Notes: generated by a model not told the origin, from the letters alone. DNA of 64,000 bases from Euborellia annulipes (GCA_023213315.1 JAKCPI010000492.1:434001-498000); one strand, 5' to 3'; shown: positions 36,301 to 42,661, counted from the first letter of the stretch. Program-made: numbers and translations.

Positions 36301-39300
36301 TGTAATAGATCAACATAGCTCAGTGGCGCAACCAGGGGTTTTAGAGTTACAAGGGGCCATTCATTAATTACGTAAGGACAATTTTAGTCATTTTTGACCC
36401 CCCCCTACCCCCATGTAAGTATACATAAGATTTCTCGAACCCCCCTCCCCTTTCTTACGTAAGACTTTATCTAAAATCGCCATGTTTAATAACGCAGGAG
36501 CTTCGCGCAACTTTTGAAATTATGAAATAATGTTAGTTTCCTTAAAAATAAAAAAAAATCTTTTCTATTTTTCAAGTAATAAATATGCAATTAATACACA
36601 GGAAAATGCACTATAATATTTTCTGTAGAATCAAAGATGGATAACAATTAAAATATTTAAAAATTTTATCAGTTATTTGTTTTTTTCAATAAGCAATAAT
36701 AATTATTAAAATAGAATTTAAATTACATTGTACACTATAAAATAAAGGAAGCTAGCTATTGGGAATCCAAAATGAAATTAGATTCTTTGTATTGAATTTT
36801 GATTCAAAAAGTATTACGTAAGAATAAGTTTTACGATCCTCCCCCTCTACATAAGGACATGTTGAGATTTTCTTAACCCCCCCCCTCCCCCTCAAGACCC
36901 TTACGTAATTAATGAATGGCCCCTAATCCCCACTCAGAAAATATTTTTTTTTATTTTTAAAGAAGAGAGAAAAATATAGAAATTGCTATATACCGTATAT
37001 ATATATATTACTTATATTACAAATAAAATGAAAAAATAACAGCCTGCTTTTTATTTGGAAATACATTATGTTTTTAAATGTTTCATAGTTTTCACAAAAA
37101 CAAATTACTTTTTTTTGAGCTTTAAATTTCATAAAGGAGGAAGGCATGGGTAAAACTTTGACTAAAAGCTCACCTGGATTCACCCCCTAAGGATTCCCTA
37201 AAACATGAGAGTCCTTTAAAAAAAATAAACCCCTTCCCAGGAGCAAATCCTGGTTACGCGATTGACATAGCTTATACATCTTTGTATAGATTAGTAATAG
37301 TTTCTACATAAATATTAATTTCATTTCATTTTTTAGATCATTAGTGGTCAACAACTTCCACGCCCAAGAGGTTCGAACGCGAAAGGGGATGTCATAGATC
37401 CTTATGTTGTAGTACAAGTTTATGGAATTCCCGCAGATTGTACTGGTAAAATTTCATTTCTTTGTATTTTAATTTAAACTAAATAATTAATAATTAATTC
37501 TTTTTTTAAGAGAGAAAAACACGAACGGTCTCTAACGAAGGGGATTGTCCAATTTTTGAAGAGAGTTTTGAATTTCAATTAATGCTTCCAGAACTTGTAG
37601 TTATAAGATTTGTCGTTTTAGATGATGAATTTATAGGAGATGACTTTATAGGCCAATATACCATTCCATTTGAATGTTTAAAAACAGGTGAATTTTAAAA
37701 TTATCCTATTTAATTCAATATTATTAATTAAGTTTTATTATTTTTAGGATATCGACATATACGCTTACTTTCAAACATAGGAGAACCGTTAGAAAATGCT
37801 TCATTATTTGTTCATATTAAAATTACTAATAAAAGAGGAGGAGGCGTAGGTATATGAGAAATATAATGTAACGTGATAACTTTTAACTATATTATATTCT
37901 TTTTTAGAAAGCTTTCAAAAAAAGATCAAAAATTGAGAAATTACACACTGATGTGCGGTTGGTTGGCGTCAAACAAATTGATGATATTTTAAAGGTATTT
38001 TATTAAGAGATGTTCAATTGCTTTTTCAAGCTTACATTATCTATTTCAACATAATATTTTCAAATAAAATTTTGACCTCCACATTTTGAATGGTAATTTT
38101 AATTAAAATTATAAATATGAGATTTTTTTCGCTGAAATGAAGAGGAAAGCAACTAGGTAGGAACTCTCTATTGTTAAATCAAACTCTTTTTTTACAAAAC
38201 GTTCGTTTTATTGTGCAATCTTCAGTTGTCCCCACTATTTTGGACTCAGGGGATATCAAAACATGTATATCCATCAAAATGTCGACTTTGAATTTTTTGA
38301 CATGATCGCAATACTTTCTATATTTTACATATTTAGGTAAGAGAAAGAAAAAAGAGTTTAATTTAACAATAGAGGGTGCCTACCTGATAGCTTTCCCCTT
38401 CATTTCAGCGATTGATTTTCTTCATTAATGAGATTTCTATCTCATATTTATTTTTATAAAAAAATTACCTTAAAGTTGCTGGTGATTCTTTCTTATTTTC
38501 TTTTAGGTTTCAAAACCACTAGCGGACCTTAGACAGGAAAATTATTAATATTATAATTTTGAGATGCAATTTGGGAACCACCTGCAACTAACTTGACTTG
38601 GCATGGAGTTAGTTGCAGGTGGAGATGCAATTTGGGAACCACCTGCAACTAACTCCATGCCAAGTAAACCTCTTGCAACTAGTATTGATAATTCTTGGCC
38701 TGTTTCGTTTGTTATATTTATTATAATGAAATGTCTCATATAACTTAGAAATTATTTGAATAAACAAATAATTTTTTTTTAATTAGATGAATCTATTTTT
38801 AGGAAGGAATCTCACAGTCTTTAGAAGATGCACTTAAGGTTCGTCAGGATACCGAAAGCGCCATGGAAGATTTAAGAGCAGAATGTGGATTGAATGAAAC
38901 TGCTAATATGAAACAATGCCTGCGCGTTCTTTTACAAAGATTGTCTGCAAGTCCTCAAATTCATTCCATCGGCATCACCACAGAACAAGGGGTATATGTC
39001 ACTTGATTATATTACTTTTGTTGCTTTTGAGGTTGTGGCTGTGATGTGATTATAATAGAGAATTGGAGATATCAGCCAAATTGGGATTGTCCAGGTTAAT
39101 AAAACTCCCAGGATAAGATGTTTCGACCTGAATTTATTTGGCCATCTTCAGTTATTGGGAATTATACACATAGTGCAAGTGCACATGTGATCAAACCAGG
39201 TCTCGTCAATAATAAAATTTATTTGCTTCATACTAAATTATATGGTTCCTGTGCCCAAGCTCAGAGAATTATCTCTGAGCTTGATCACATGTGCACTTGC

Positions 39301-42277
39301 ACTATGTGTATAATTCCCAATAACTGAAGATAGCCAAATAATTTCAGGTCGAAACGTCTTATCCTGGGAGTTTTATTAACCTGGATAATCCCAATTTGGC
39401 TGATATCTTCAATTCTCCACTATATATTACTTTTGTTTAATGATAAAAAATTATTATCGCATGTTTTTGGCGATAAGATGGCGTTAGGGGTCTTAAAAAG
39501 TTATCCAAAAAGTCTATCTATTACGAAAATTTGCGAATAGATGGCAGGATGGTAGGGTATTTCATATATTTGTTTGATTTTCGTTGATCTTTTAATAACG
39601 AATTGTTTATAAATATTATTATTTTTGATGGGGGTGAGTTGTTGAGGTGGTATTTTTAAATAAAAAAAAAAGAAAAAAAGGATGATTTAATTTTAAACCA
39701 ACGGGGCGCCTGGGGTGTGAAAGTGACTTAAACTTTATTTTTTTTATATATATATATCTAACTTGTTTTTTTTTTTTTTTTTTTTTCTATTTATTTTTTA
39801 TTATTATTAAAATATTTATAATTAAAAAAATAAGATGAAACACTATAAATATATATATTTGTCACCATTTCATTTAATTATTATAGATTGGATATTAATG
39901 ATTTTCACATTTTTAGATTAAAAAAAAATTACAATTTTCATAATAGTTATTTTTGCATTTTATATAAATATAAAAAAAAAATTTTAATTATTAAAAAAAA
40001 ATCATTCTATTATGTAAAATGCTCACGAATTTAAATCATTCAAAAAAATACTTTAAAATGCCTCAGTAGTTTCGGACCAAATATTCAATGTGTCCACCTG
40101 AAGCCCCTTAAAAGCCGTCATTATTAAATAGCTGAAAAACGAAAATTTTTCTGAAAAAATAATCATACTTTTATTTCAATTTAAAGTATAAACTCTTATG
40201 CCATTAATTTTTTTTTTTTTTATTATATCACTTTTTTTTATCTTCTAATCAGAAAATATATTTCAGTTACCAATGTTGAAAATTGAGGCAACCAACTTGC
40301 CCTTGCATTTACATCGTTCAATTGTTACATTTGAAAGGGCCATGATTGAGTTACAATACATGCTGGATAATGGAGATCGGCTAATTGAAGAACTAAATAG
40401 AAAATTGAATATTTTATTAGAATTCTACGAAGAATTGCCAAATTTAGCCACTCTATTAAATGTCAAGGGAAAGAAATATAGCCGTATACAAGAGAATTTT
40501 ACTTGGAATGTACGAATTTTAAGAGGCCAAATTGATCTATTAGCCACTTGTAAAAAAGAAAGTAAAGCTTCAATTGCCCAGGTAAATATATAAACTTTAA
40601 ATTATATATTTTTAAAAAACAATCAATAATTAATTGAAGTTTAATGAGTGATGTCGAGAGGATATAATATGAGAAACTTCCACCCCGCTGCTTTTTCAGC
40701 AAGAATACAGTGAGAAAAAAAAAATATTGATTTTTTCAAATGAATATGTCAGAGGCACAATGGCTCTCCTCTCCTTCAGAGGCAACTGAACCCAGAGCAA
40801 GGGCGGATACAAGGGGGAAAGGGGGTAATTACTCCCCCCCCCCCGAGATTTGAAAAAAATACTTTTTTTTCTCAAAAAAATTTATTTTTAATGTAAAATT
40901 TTAAAAATTAATACTTAAAAATTTGATTTGTATTTATATTCTGTCAAACAAGTACAAGAATGCGTCTTTAAATTAGCGAAATTAAGAAAAAATTGTGTGC
41001 TGTGCGACTAGTCACATCAGACTACCCCCCCCCCCCCCCCTCCGAGAAACACCTCTGGATCCGCCCTTGACCAAGAGTTGGGTTATTTAGAAGATTTTGT
41101 AGTTTTTACAAAAAAATCTAGTAAATAACTGCAAACTACAGTTTTTTACGTACATTTATTTACGTAAATAACTCTGGTGCGCATGCGCGAACCCCGCGAT
41201 AAAGGAAACTCAAATAAAATTCATCAAATTCAAACAAAAACAAGATTCAGTATATTCATACTTATTATTTTGACATTTTATATTTTCTTTTTTAGATAAT
41301 TTTATATTCAAAAATAAGCTGAGATGCTGACCAGAATGGTGTATCCAAATTTCTCTTTTTTCGAATATTAACTAGGTAGACCTTTTTGATTGGGCAAAAA
41401 TTGTGCCCCTTGGAGTCGATCAGGACTTCATTTACCAGTATATTTTTTAATTTGAATTATTGATATTAGTTCTTGAAAAATGATCACTAACTTGAAATTA
41501 TTTAAAATTAATGAAAATATTATAAAAGGAATATTCCTATTTTAATGACAGAGAAAATATTATTTTGTAGGCCTAGTTATAAAAAAAATGTTTTTTTTTT
41601 TTTATTTTTTATAACTTTAATGAAGTTATATTATATAAATTTAAATATAAATATTTTTTCTTGTTTTTAAAAATAATAAAATATTGTTTCAACCCCTTCC
41701 CCCCCCCCCCCCCCCAAGATGTCTCAAAAAAAATTTCAGCCTCACCCCAAACAAATTTCCAGGACAGATAAGGTTAATTGAGGGGAGTTCATCCCTCCTT
41801 ATTAACCAGTTGTGAGAAGCCCGAGTGATTTCTATTGAAATTTTTGAAATTGATTGCATTTTTATTGACGCAGGTTGAAAGTTCAGCTCCATCCATCAAC
41901 AACTACATAAGTAAAGAGAGATCCCCAAGTATCGGACGTAATCAACGTAAACTACATTTGTACAATAAACGAGCAAGCGTGGATACAGCAATTGGAACAT
42001 TAAGTTCGGTGTCTGGTATACCCTCACCATTGAATAGTAGCGGTTCTATACCACGCAGCCCAACGTCTCCAGTGCATCCAACAATGGCAGGCTCTTCTAC
42101 TAATTCAGTTAACAGTCCATCTATGGGTTCATCATCCGGCGAACCAATCAAACCAAAAAGTATTTTGAAAAAATCCAACTCGAACATCGAGCAGAGTACC
42201 TTGGCACATGTTAAATTATCCCCCACCAATAGTACTAGATCAAATTCCTGGGTGTCAGAGAGCATTAATCTTATTAA

Positions 42278-42284
<7 letters not shown>
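18039..42284 (+). CDS. PLCL: Phospholipase C-like protein (PLCL/PRIP), 19 coding exons
   Basis: The spliced frame is open for 1150 residues across 19 exons (listed separately), close to mammalian PLCL1/2 (about 1100). Order: N-terminal tail with the PP1-docking motif KTVSF (residues 62-66), PH domain (about 80-200), EF-hand region (about 205-340), catalytic X box (about 345-510), acidic linker (EVTDEDEG), Y box (about 545-690), C2 domain (about 690-820), and a PLCL-type helical C-terminus plus a Ser/Pro-rich tail. The family binds inositol phosphates and acts as a scaffold for PP1 and other partners at membranes; mammalian members are catalytically dead. Here both catalytic histidines (H382, H426) are kept, as are ligands N383, D414 and E460, but the Ca-ligand Glu of active PLC is Lys (K412). 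That difference from both active PLC and vertebrate PLCL is seen directly. Inactivity is inferred. Introns reach 5.9 kb and are full of transposons; one is GC-AG. Confidence 0.93.
18280..20547. other. PLCL intron 1, 5' part
   Basis: No exon was recognised. A fragment at about 19782-19870 (TATTGGGAATTGTACACATG, ACATGTGATCAAAC) matches the interior of the foldback at 39029-39420. GTAGGGGCGTAGCTAATTTT at 18431 resembles a hAT-type end. Confidence 0.45.
20548..21200 (-). repeat. Family R copy with nested material
   Basis: It begins with the hairpin ATGGTGTGACTGGTCGAACA ... TGTGCTTGTCGCAACAG and ends in GGTAAGAGAAAGTA. It is interrupted by poly-C runs with TTCCTGGCTACGCTACTG at about 20785-20865 (a hAT-type end) and by a foldback at 20975-21150. 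Confidence 0.7.
20975..21155. repeat. Foldback with GACGTTTCGG core
   Basis: TTAGGAATGAAAGTTGGAAG on the left pairs with CTTCCAACTTTCATTCCTAA on the right. The centre reads GCTGACGTTTCGGCTTTGGT, then ACCATCCTCGG; on the minus strand this is CCGAGGA, a stem II and GAAACGTC, close to a hammerhead core except for the C in place of T. Confidence 0.75.
21225..21415 (+). repeat. SINE S1, full-length
   Basis: The tRNA-like head (GATCAGAGGTAGATGATTGG; B box GGGTTCGCATACC) is followed by the family body (GAATTGGCTACCAATCAATT, GGGGATGGGGTCTAAATG, GATGCCGAAAAAGATCTTG) and an A-rich tail. It is one of the two most complete S1 copies. Confidence 0.75.
21518..21778 (+). mobile_element. Non-LTR retrotransposon 3' end (LINE-like), copy 1
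   Basis: It opens with GGGCCCACATCTTGTGGGTA and GGCGACCACGAGCTGCCC, and ends GCGGGAATAAGGCGAGGACA followed by an (AAG)n tail. A second copy with the same ends lies at 59512-59738. GC-rich 3' ends with short tandem tails are typical of LINEs. No reverse transcriptase is present, so the clade is unknown; open frames across it are incidental. Confidence 0.6.
22104..23085 (+). repeat. Family R copy, long form
   Basis: From TTTCTCTTACCCTATATATG through a GGCCTGTCTGTCTGTCTGTG tract, the TACTAGTACTTTACTGATGT block, a TTCCGGCTCTTCCCATAGAG block and AGGATTCTCTATTGTGTATA it runs to the hairpin AATCTGGTGTGGTAAGCACA ... ACGCCAGTCACACCAGATTT. It has more internal blocks than most copies. Confidence 0.75.
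23086..24154. other. PLCL intron 1, 3' part
   Basis: No feature other than AT-rich sequence and a CCCGGGCTCGGGCCCGGGG palindrome at about 23107. Confidence 0.4.
24155..24304 (+). CDS. PLCL: PLCL exon 2
   Basis: Residues 81-130, first half of the PH domain: [16 protein letters not shown] and LNAIRW align with the LKKVRPNSRIYNRFF...LQALRW segment of vertebrate PLCL. Acceptor TTTTTCAG, donor ATGG|GTAAAT, phase 1 to phase 1. Confidence 0.9.
24394..24731. mobile_element. hAT-type MITE with perfect target duplication
   Basis: Ends CAGTGGTTCCCAACC and, inverted, CAGAGTTTCCAAACC, flanked on both sides by CTATAAAA (24386-24393 and 24732-24739). It lies in PLCL intron 2. The open frame that crosses its right end is incidental. 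Confidence 0.85.
24740..25460. other. PLCL intron 2 spacer
   Basis: AT-rich, with a run of about 14 G near 24948-24961. AAGAAGCATA/AAAAGCAT repeats suggest decayed repeat sequence, but no end could be placed. Confidence 0.35.
25461..25881. mobile_element. hAT-type MITE
   Basis: Ends CAGTGTTCCTCAAACTA and, inverted, CAGTGTTTCTCAAACTA, with flanks TTTTAAAG and TTTTAAAT (7 of 8). CGACACACTATAAG and TGCGACACACCTGAAG are subterminal repeats. Confidence 0.8.
25928..26134 (+). CDS. PLCL: PLCL exon 3
   Basis: Residues 131-199, second half of the PH domain: [33 protein letters not shown] and [10 protein letters not shown] match vertebrate PLCL closely. Donor AAAT|GTCAGT, phase 1. Confidence 0.93.
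26211..26386 (+). CDS. PLCL: PLCL exon 4
   Basis: Residues 200-258: [19 protein letters not shown] then [16 protein letters not shown], the first EF-hand-like segment. The only donor that keeps frame with exon 5 is GCG|GCAAGT, a GC-AG intron. The nearby GT at 26391 would give a stop. Confidence 0.85.
26586..26779. repeat. Foldback with duplicated GACGTTTCGG core
   Basis: Arms TATAAAGAAAAGAATAGCAG and CTGCTATTCTTTTCTTTATA. On the left arm the block AGGCCTCTATGCTGACGTTT is repeated in tandem (about 26630 and 26665), so one arm is longer. The CTGANGA half of a hammerhead core is not visible. Confidence 0.75.
26813..27545. repeat. Large foldback with a family R copy in its loop
   Basis: Outer arms GGAGACGTAGCAGCCAAAGA and its complement at the right end; both arms carry the core (CGACGTTTCGGTCG on the left, CGACCGAAACGTCAACG on the right). 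On the right arm, plus strand, CTGAAGA (27449) is followed by GTCG...CGAC and CGAAACGTC. The loop from about 27065 to 27380 is a family R copy. Confidence 0.75.
27065..27380 (-). repeat. Family R copy, shortened
   Basis: It starts at AATCTGGTGTGACTGGTCGC, passes GTTACCATGGCAATCATTTC, the CAGGCAGACAGACC tract, and ends in a TA stem and GGTAAGAGAAAGTA. About 0.45 kb of the usual middle is missing. Confidence 0.75.
27593..27705 (+). CDS. PLCL: PLCL exon 5
   Basis: Residues 259-296: [17 protein letters not shown] and [10 protein letters not shown] match the second EF-hand region (TRPEVYFLL is near-identical in PLCL). Donor TTCG|GTAAGA, phase 2. Confidence 0.92.
27706..28997. other. PLCL intron 5
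   Basis: AT-rich, with no repeat ends or exons recognised. The block at 28840-28900 (GAATTTAAATCATT, AAAATGCCTCAGTAG) recurs at 40025-40090, so part of it is repeat-derived. Confidence 0.4.
28998..29049 (+). CDS. PLCL: PLCL exon 6
   Basis: Residues 296-313: [17 protein letters not shown]. The donor AAG|GTGAAC keeps frame with exon 7. A stronger-looking donor, GGG|GTAAGA 11 bases downstream, would add four residues that improve the alignment but shifts the frame into a stop. Confidence 0.75.
29134..29227 (+). CDS. PLCL: PLCL exon 7
   Basis: Residues 314-344: [14 protein letters not shown] to GQLLID, end of the EF-hand region, aligned with EDICLDIIRRYE...LAID of vertebrate PLCL. Donor GATG|GTAAGG, phase 1. 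Confidence 0.85.
29228..29654. other. PLCL intron 7, 5' part
   Basis: No feature beyond a short tandem GGTACGTAAAACTTGGCA (about 29308-29345). Confidence 0.35.
29655..30462. mobile_element. Mariner-like derivative with long inverted ends and a nested MITE
   Basis: The ends (GTTACTATTTATACTTTTAC, TTTCATTGCAATG on the left; the inverted GCTACTGTTTATACGTTTAC, TTTCATCGCAATG on the right) match over about 80 bp. The interior has short stretches that look like decayed mariner-type coding sequence, for example GAACACTCAGTCAAAAACAA, but no frame survives. A second element (29795-29978) is nested inside. Confidence 0.55.
29795..29978. mobile_element. Nested MITE with a 26 bp tandem duplication
   Basis: Ends ACAGCCTTTCTTTTAGGTG and the inverted ACAGCCTTTCTTTTAGGTG match perfectly over 19 bases. 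Between them a 26 bp unit (starting AATTATTTGGTTTT) occurs twice in tandem at 29887-29912 and 29913-29938. Confidence 0.7.
30516..30818. repeat. Foldback, family F2 copy 2
   Basis: Same arms as 16979-17149 (TGGGAGTTTTTAATTATAGA on the left, complement on the right) and the same CAACGTTTCGACTG core, but the loop is about 120 bp longer and includes further short inverted segments (GCATTTCAGCCC-type). Confidence 0.75.
31098..31419 (+). CDS. PLCL: PLCL exon 8, X box with catalytic residues
   Basis: Residues 345-452: [19 protein letters not shown] carries H382 and N383 (PLC-delta1 H311, N312). [11 protein letters not shown] has K412 where active PLC has Glu (E341) and keeps D414 (D343). HGNTLTSK keeps H426 (H356), which vertebrate PLCL1 lacks. 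Acceptor GTTTAAG, donor TCGCC|GTAAGT. Confidence 0.95.
31420..31720. other. PLCL intron 8, 5' part
   Basis: Nothing recognised apart from A/T-rich sequence. Confidence 0.4.
31721..32235. repeat. Foldback with poly-C loop
   Basis: Outer arms AAGGACCAGACCTAATCGAC and GTCGACTAGGTCTGGTCCTT run about 130 bp inward through GACATAACATGTCAGGTAAG. Inner arms GGGGACGTCCACATATTACG / CGTAATATGTGGACG follow. The loop has several CCCCCCATGTCACA-like blocks and runs of about 13 C. Confidence 0.8.
32236..33236. other. PLCL intron 8, 3' part
   Basis: AT-rich, no gene or repeat end recognised. Confidence 0.4.
33237..33408 (+). CDS. PLCL: PLCL exon 9
   Basis: Residues 452-509, end of the X box: [20 protein letters not shown] contains E460, the fourth Ca ligand of active PLC, then [10 protein letters not shown]. 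Donor CTCATG|GTAAAT, phase 0. Confidence 0.94.
33858..34040 (-). repeat. SINE S1 copy
   Basis: On the minus strand a tRNA-like head (TGGCTCAAGTAAGAGATTTG, B-box-like GGGTTCGCCTCCC) is followed by the S1 body (GGCTACCAATCAGTTGAAAT, GATGCCGAAAAAGACC) and an A-rich tail (poly-T at 33853-33865). It lies in PLCL intron 9. Confidence 0.75.
34095..34560 (+). mobile_element. Internally deleted mariner element
   Basis: The left end (TTTACGAGGGCAGGTCAATA) is typical of mariner inverted repeats. A short N-terminal piece starting at the ATG 34285 ([17 protein letters not shown]) runs straight into the C-terminal part of the transposase, so most of the catalytic domain has been deleted. The right end could not be placed exactly. 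Confidence 0.65.
34342..34554 (+). pseudogene. Mariner transposase C-terminal fragment
   Basis: [16 protein letters not shown] is the third-aspartate motif of mariner transposases (YSPDLAPSDY), followed by KKWFGGKRF and [17 protein letters not shown], the usual C-terminus. The first two catalytic aspartates are absent, so this is a relic. The frame is entered from the N-terminal scrap without its own start codon. Confidence 0.85.
34800..35303 (+). pseudogene. Relic of an unclassified repeat-borne ORF
   Basis: From about 34960, translated segments include [30 protein letters not shown], then after a poly-G frame break at about 35120 [15 protein letters not shown] and [15 protein letters not shown], ending at a stop near 35303. 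The order [19 protein letters not shown] is one I have seen in repetitive arthropod ORFs but cannot tie to a named family. The region is GC-richer than the intron around it. Function unknown. Confidence 0.5.
35485..35665 (+). CDS. PLCL: PLCL exon 10, X-Y linker and start of Y box
   Basis: Residues 510-570: GKRLP, the acidic [10 protein letters not shown] typical of PLCL, a Lys-rich KKKEKPRK, then [12 protein letters not shown]. The lysine (K438 in PLC-delta1) before GK is Met here. Donor AATTC|GTAAGA, phase 1. Confidence 0.94.
35738..35917 (+). CDS. PLCL: PLCL exon 11, Y box
   Basis: Residues 570-630: [47 protein letters not shown], all very close to vertebrate PLCL. Introns 10 and 11 are only about 70-100 bases. 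Donor TTAG|GTATTA, phase 1. Confidence 0.95.
36016..36194 (+). CDS. PLCL: PLCL exon 12, end of Y box
   Basis: Residues 630-689: [51 protein letters not shown] has Val where active PLC has the PIP2-binding Arg (R549), as in vertebrate PLCL. Donor AAAG|GTTGAG, phase 0. Confidence 0.95.
36321..37264. mobile_element. hAT-type element with perfect target duplication and a nested MITE
   Basis: Ends CAGTGGCGCAACCAGG and the inverted CAATCGCGTAACCAGG, flanked on both sides by ACATAGCT (36313-36320 and 37265-37272). About 570 bp of the interior is a second inverted-repeat element (36351-36924). A related fragment is at 15153. It lies in PLCL intron 12. Confidence 0.85.
36351..36924. mobile_element. 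MITE nested in the hAT-type element
   Basis: Ends AGGGGCCATTCATTAATTAC and the complementary GTAATTAATGAATGGCCCCT, with further paired TACGTAAG. Poly-C runs (8-9 C) with CCCCCTCCCC follow each end. No frame. The superfamily is uncertain. Confidence 0.75.
37337..37445 (+). CDS. PLCL: PLCL exon 13, start of C2 domain
   Basis: Residues 690-725: [35 protein letters not shown]. Matches vertebrate PLCL almost throughout. Donor ACTG|GTAAAA, phase 1. Confidence 0.95.
37511..37687 (+). CDS. PLCL: PLCL exon 14, C2 domain
   Basis: Residues 726-784: [45 protein letters not shown]. Acceptor TTTTTTTAAG, donor ACAG|GTGAAT, phase 1. Confidence 0.95.
37748..37845 (+). CDS. PLCL: PLCL exon 15, end of C2 domain
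   Basis: Residues 785-817: [29 protein letters not shown]. The donor that keeps frame is GGC|GTAGGT; the better-looking GTAG|GTATAT four bases on would run into a TGA. Confidence 0.88.
37908..37994 (+). CDS. PLCL: PLCL exon 16
   Basis: Residues 818-846: [27 protein letters not shown], equivalent to the KxxKRxLS...TIDDIFK segment after the C2 domain. Donor AAAG|GTATTT, phase 0. Confidence 0.88.
38110..38455. repeat. Foldback split by a family R fragment
   Basis: Arms TTCGCTGAAATGAAGAGGAA and TTCCCCTTCATTTCAGCGAT. The left arm reaches AAAACGTTCG and CAATCTTCAGTTG, a hammerhead-type half. At the centre (38228-38352) a piece of family R sits, starting at TTTTGGACTCAGGGGAT and ending GGTAAGAGAAAG. 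Interrupts PLCL intron 16. Confidence 0.7.
38507..38548 (+). pseudogene. Possible alternative or relic PLCL exon
   Basis: After a good acceptor (TTTCTTTTAG) the bases 38507-38548 encode [13 protein letters not shown] and a stop, in phase with exon 16. The vertebrate protein at this place reads PLREAIDMREN after IDDIFK, so this resembles a second version of the start of exon 17. No usable donor follows, and a hairpin repeat begins about 20 bases on. Either an alternative terminal exon or a broken duplicate. Confidence 0.35.
38571..38668. repeat. Direct plus inverted repeat cluster
   Basis: AGATGCAATTTGGGAACCAC is present twice in direct orientation (about 38571 and 38621), and the CCACCTGCAACTAACT that follows each has an inverted copy between them (AGTTAGTTGCAGGTGG). 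Confidence 0.75.
38803..38991 (+). CDS. PLCL: PLCL exon 17
   Basis: Residues 847-909: [40 protein letters not shown]. Corresponds to the helical segment NAIVSIKELCGL...LKQCLLTL of vertebrate PLCL. Phase 0 at both ends, donor AGGG|GTATAT. Confidence 0.9.
39029..39420. repeat. Palindrome, family F1 copy 2
   Basis: Shares the terminal arms of 2869-3287 (GAGAATTGGAG, CAAATTGGGATTGTCCAGG, AAAACTCCCAGGATAA) but has a different interior: a hammerhead-like core with CTGAAGA (39324) and GGTCGAAACGTC, and a CACATGTGCACTTGCACT block present on both arms. Confidence 0.85.
39421..40266. other. PLCL intron 17, 3' part
   Basis: Poly-T and TA-rich stretches; a block at 40025-40090 recurs in intron 5. No exon recognised. 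Confidence 0.4.
40267..40581 (+). CDS. PLCL: PLCL exon 18
   Basis: Residues 910-1014: [59 protein letters not shown]. This is the PLCL C-terminal helical region (ESFTWNITILKGQADLLK in vertebrates). Donor CCCAG|GTAAAT, phase 0. Confidence 0.94.
40798..41069. mobile_element. hAT-type MITE containing a family R scrap
   Basis: Ends CAAGGGCGGATACAAGG and inverted CAAGGGCGGATCCAGAGG, flanked by ACCCAGAG and ACCAAGAG (7 of 8). Runs of about 12 and 19 C lie just inside the ends. TGTGTGCTGTGCGACTAGTC inside comes from the family R terminal hairpin. Confidence 0.75.
41070..41873. other. PLCL intron 18, 3' part
   Basis: AT-rich with a run of about 17 C at 41699-41715. No exon or paired ends recognised. 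Confidence 0.4.
41874..42284 (+). CDS. PLCL: PLCL exon 19, C-terminal tail and stop
   Basis: Residues 1015-1150. Acceptor TTGACGCAG. A Ser/Pro/Asn-rich, probably disordered tail ([36 protein letters not shown]) with basic patches KPKSILKK; stop TAG at 42282-42284. No vertebrate counterpart that I recognise, so function is unknown. Confidence 0.9.

Positions 42285-42286
<2 letters not shown>

Positions 42287-42326
<40 letters not shown>
42287..42326. repeat. (TA)n microsatellite
   Basis: About 20 TA units begin three bases after the PLCL stop codon, within the expected 3' UTR. Confidence 0.9.
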
Positions 42327-42327
<1 letters not shown>

Positions 42328-42661
42328 TCTCACAATAATCCCATCGAGGCCGATATTTTGCCCTTAAGTGAAAAAAAAAAATATCGAAAATATTTATTTT
42401 TTATTTAAGTATTTCTTGTTTGAGTCTTGTTTTCATTTTATAATTTTTCTGACTGTATACATGTATATATAGGCCTATATATTAGGGCGGAGTGAAAAAA
42501 AAAATCAAAATTTATATATATATACAATAGAGTAGTGCGCAAAAGTTGTTTTTTGATTTAAATGATCAAAAGACATTGCGAACCACTCCTTTCTTATCGA
42601 TTGTATAATTAAAATTAATTTTATTTTTTTCTGGAGAAAGATGTTAATGTTCAGTACCATA

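Noticed and set aside
38551..38739. 62-codon minus-strand frame with an internal repeat
   Set aside because: It is the translation of the direct/inverted repeat cluster; no independent evidence.
42208..42408. Frame overlapping the PLCL 3' end
   Set aside because: It is an out-of-phase reading of exon 19 extended by the (TA)n repeat.
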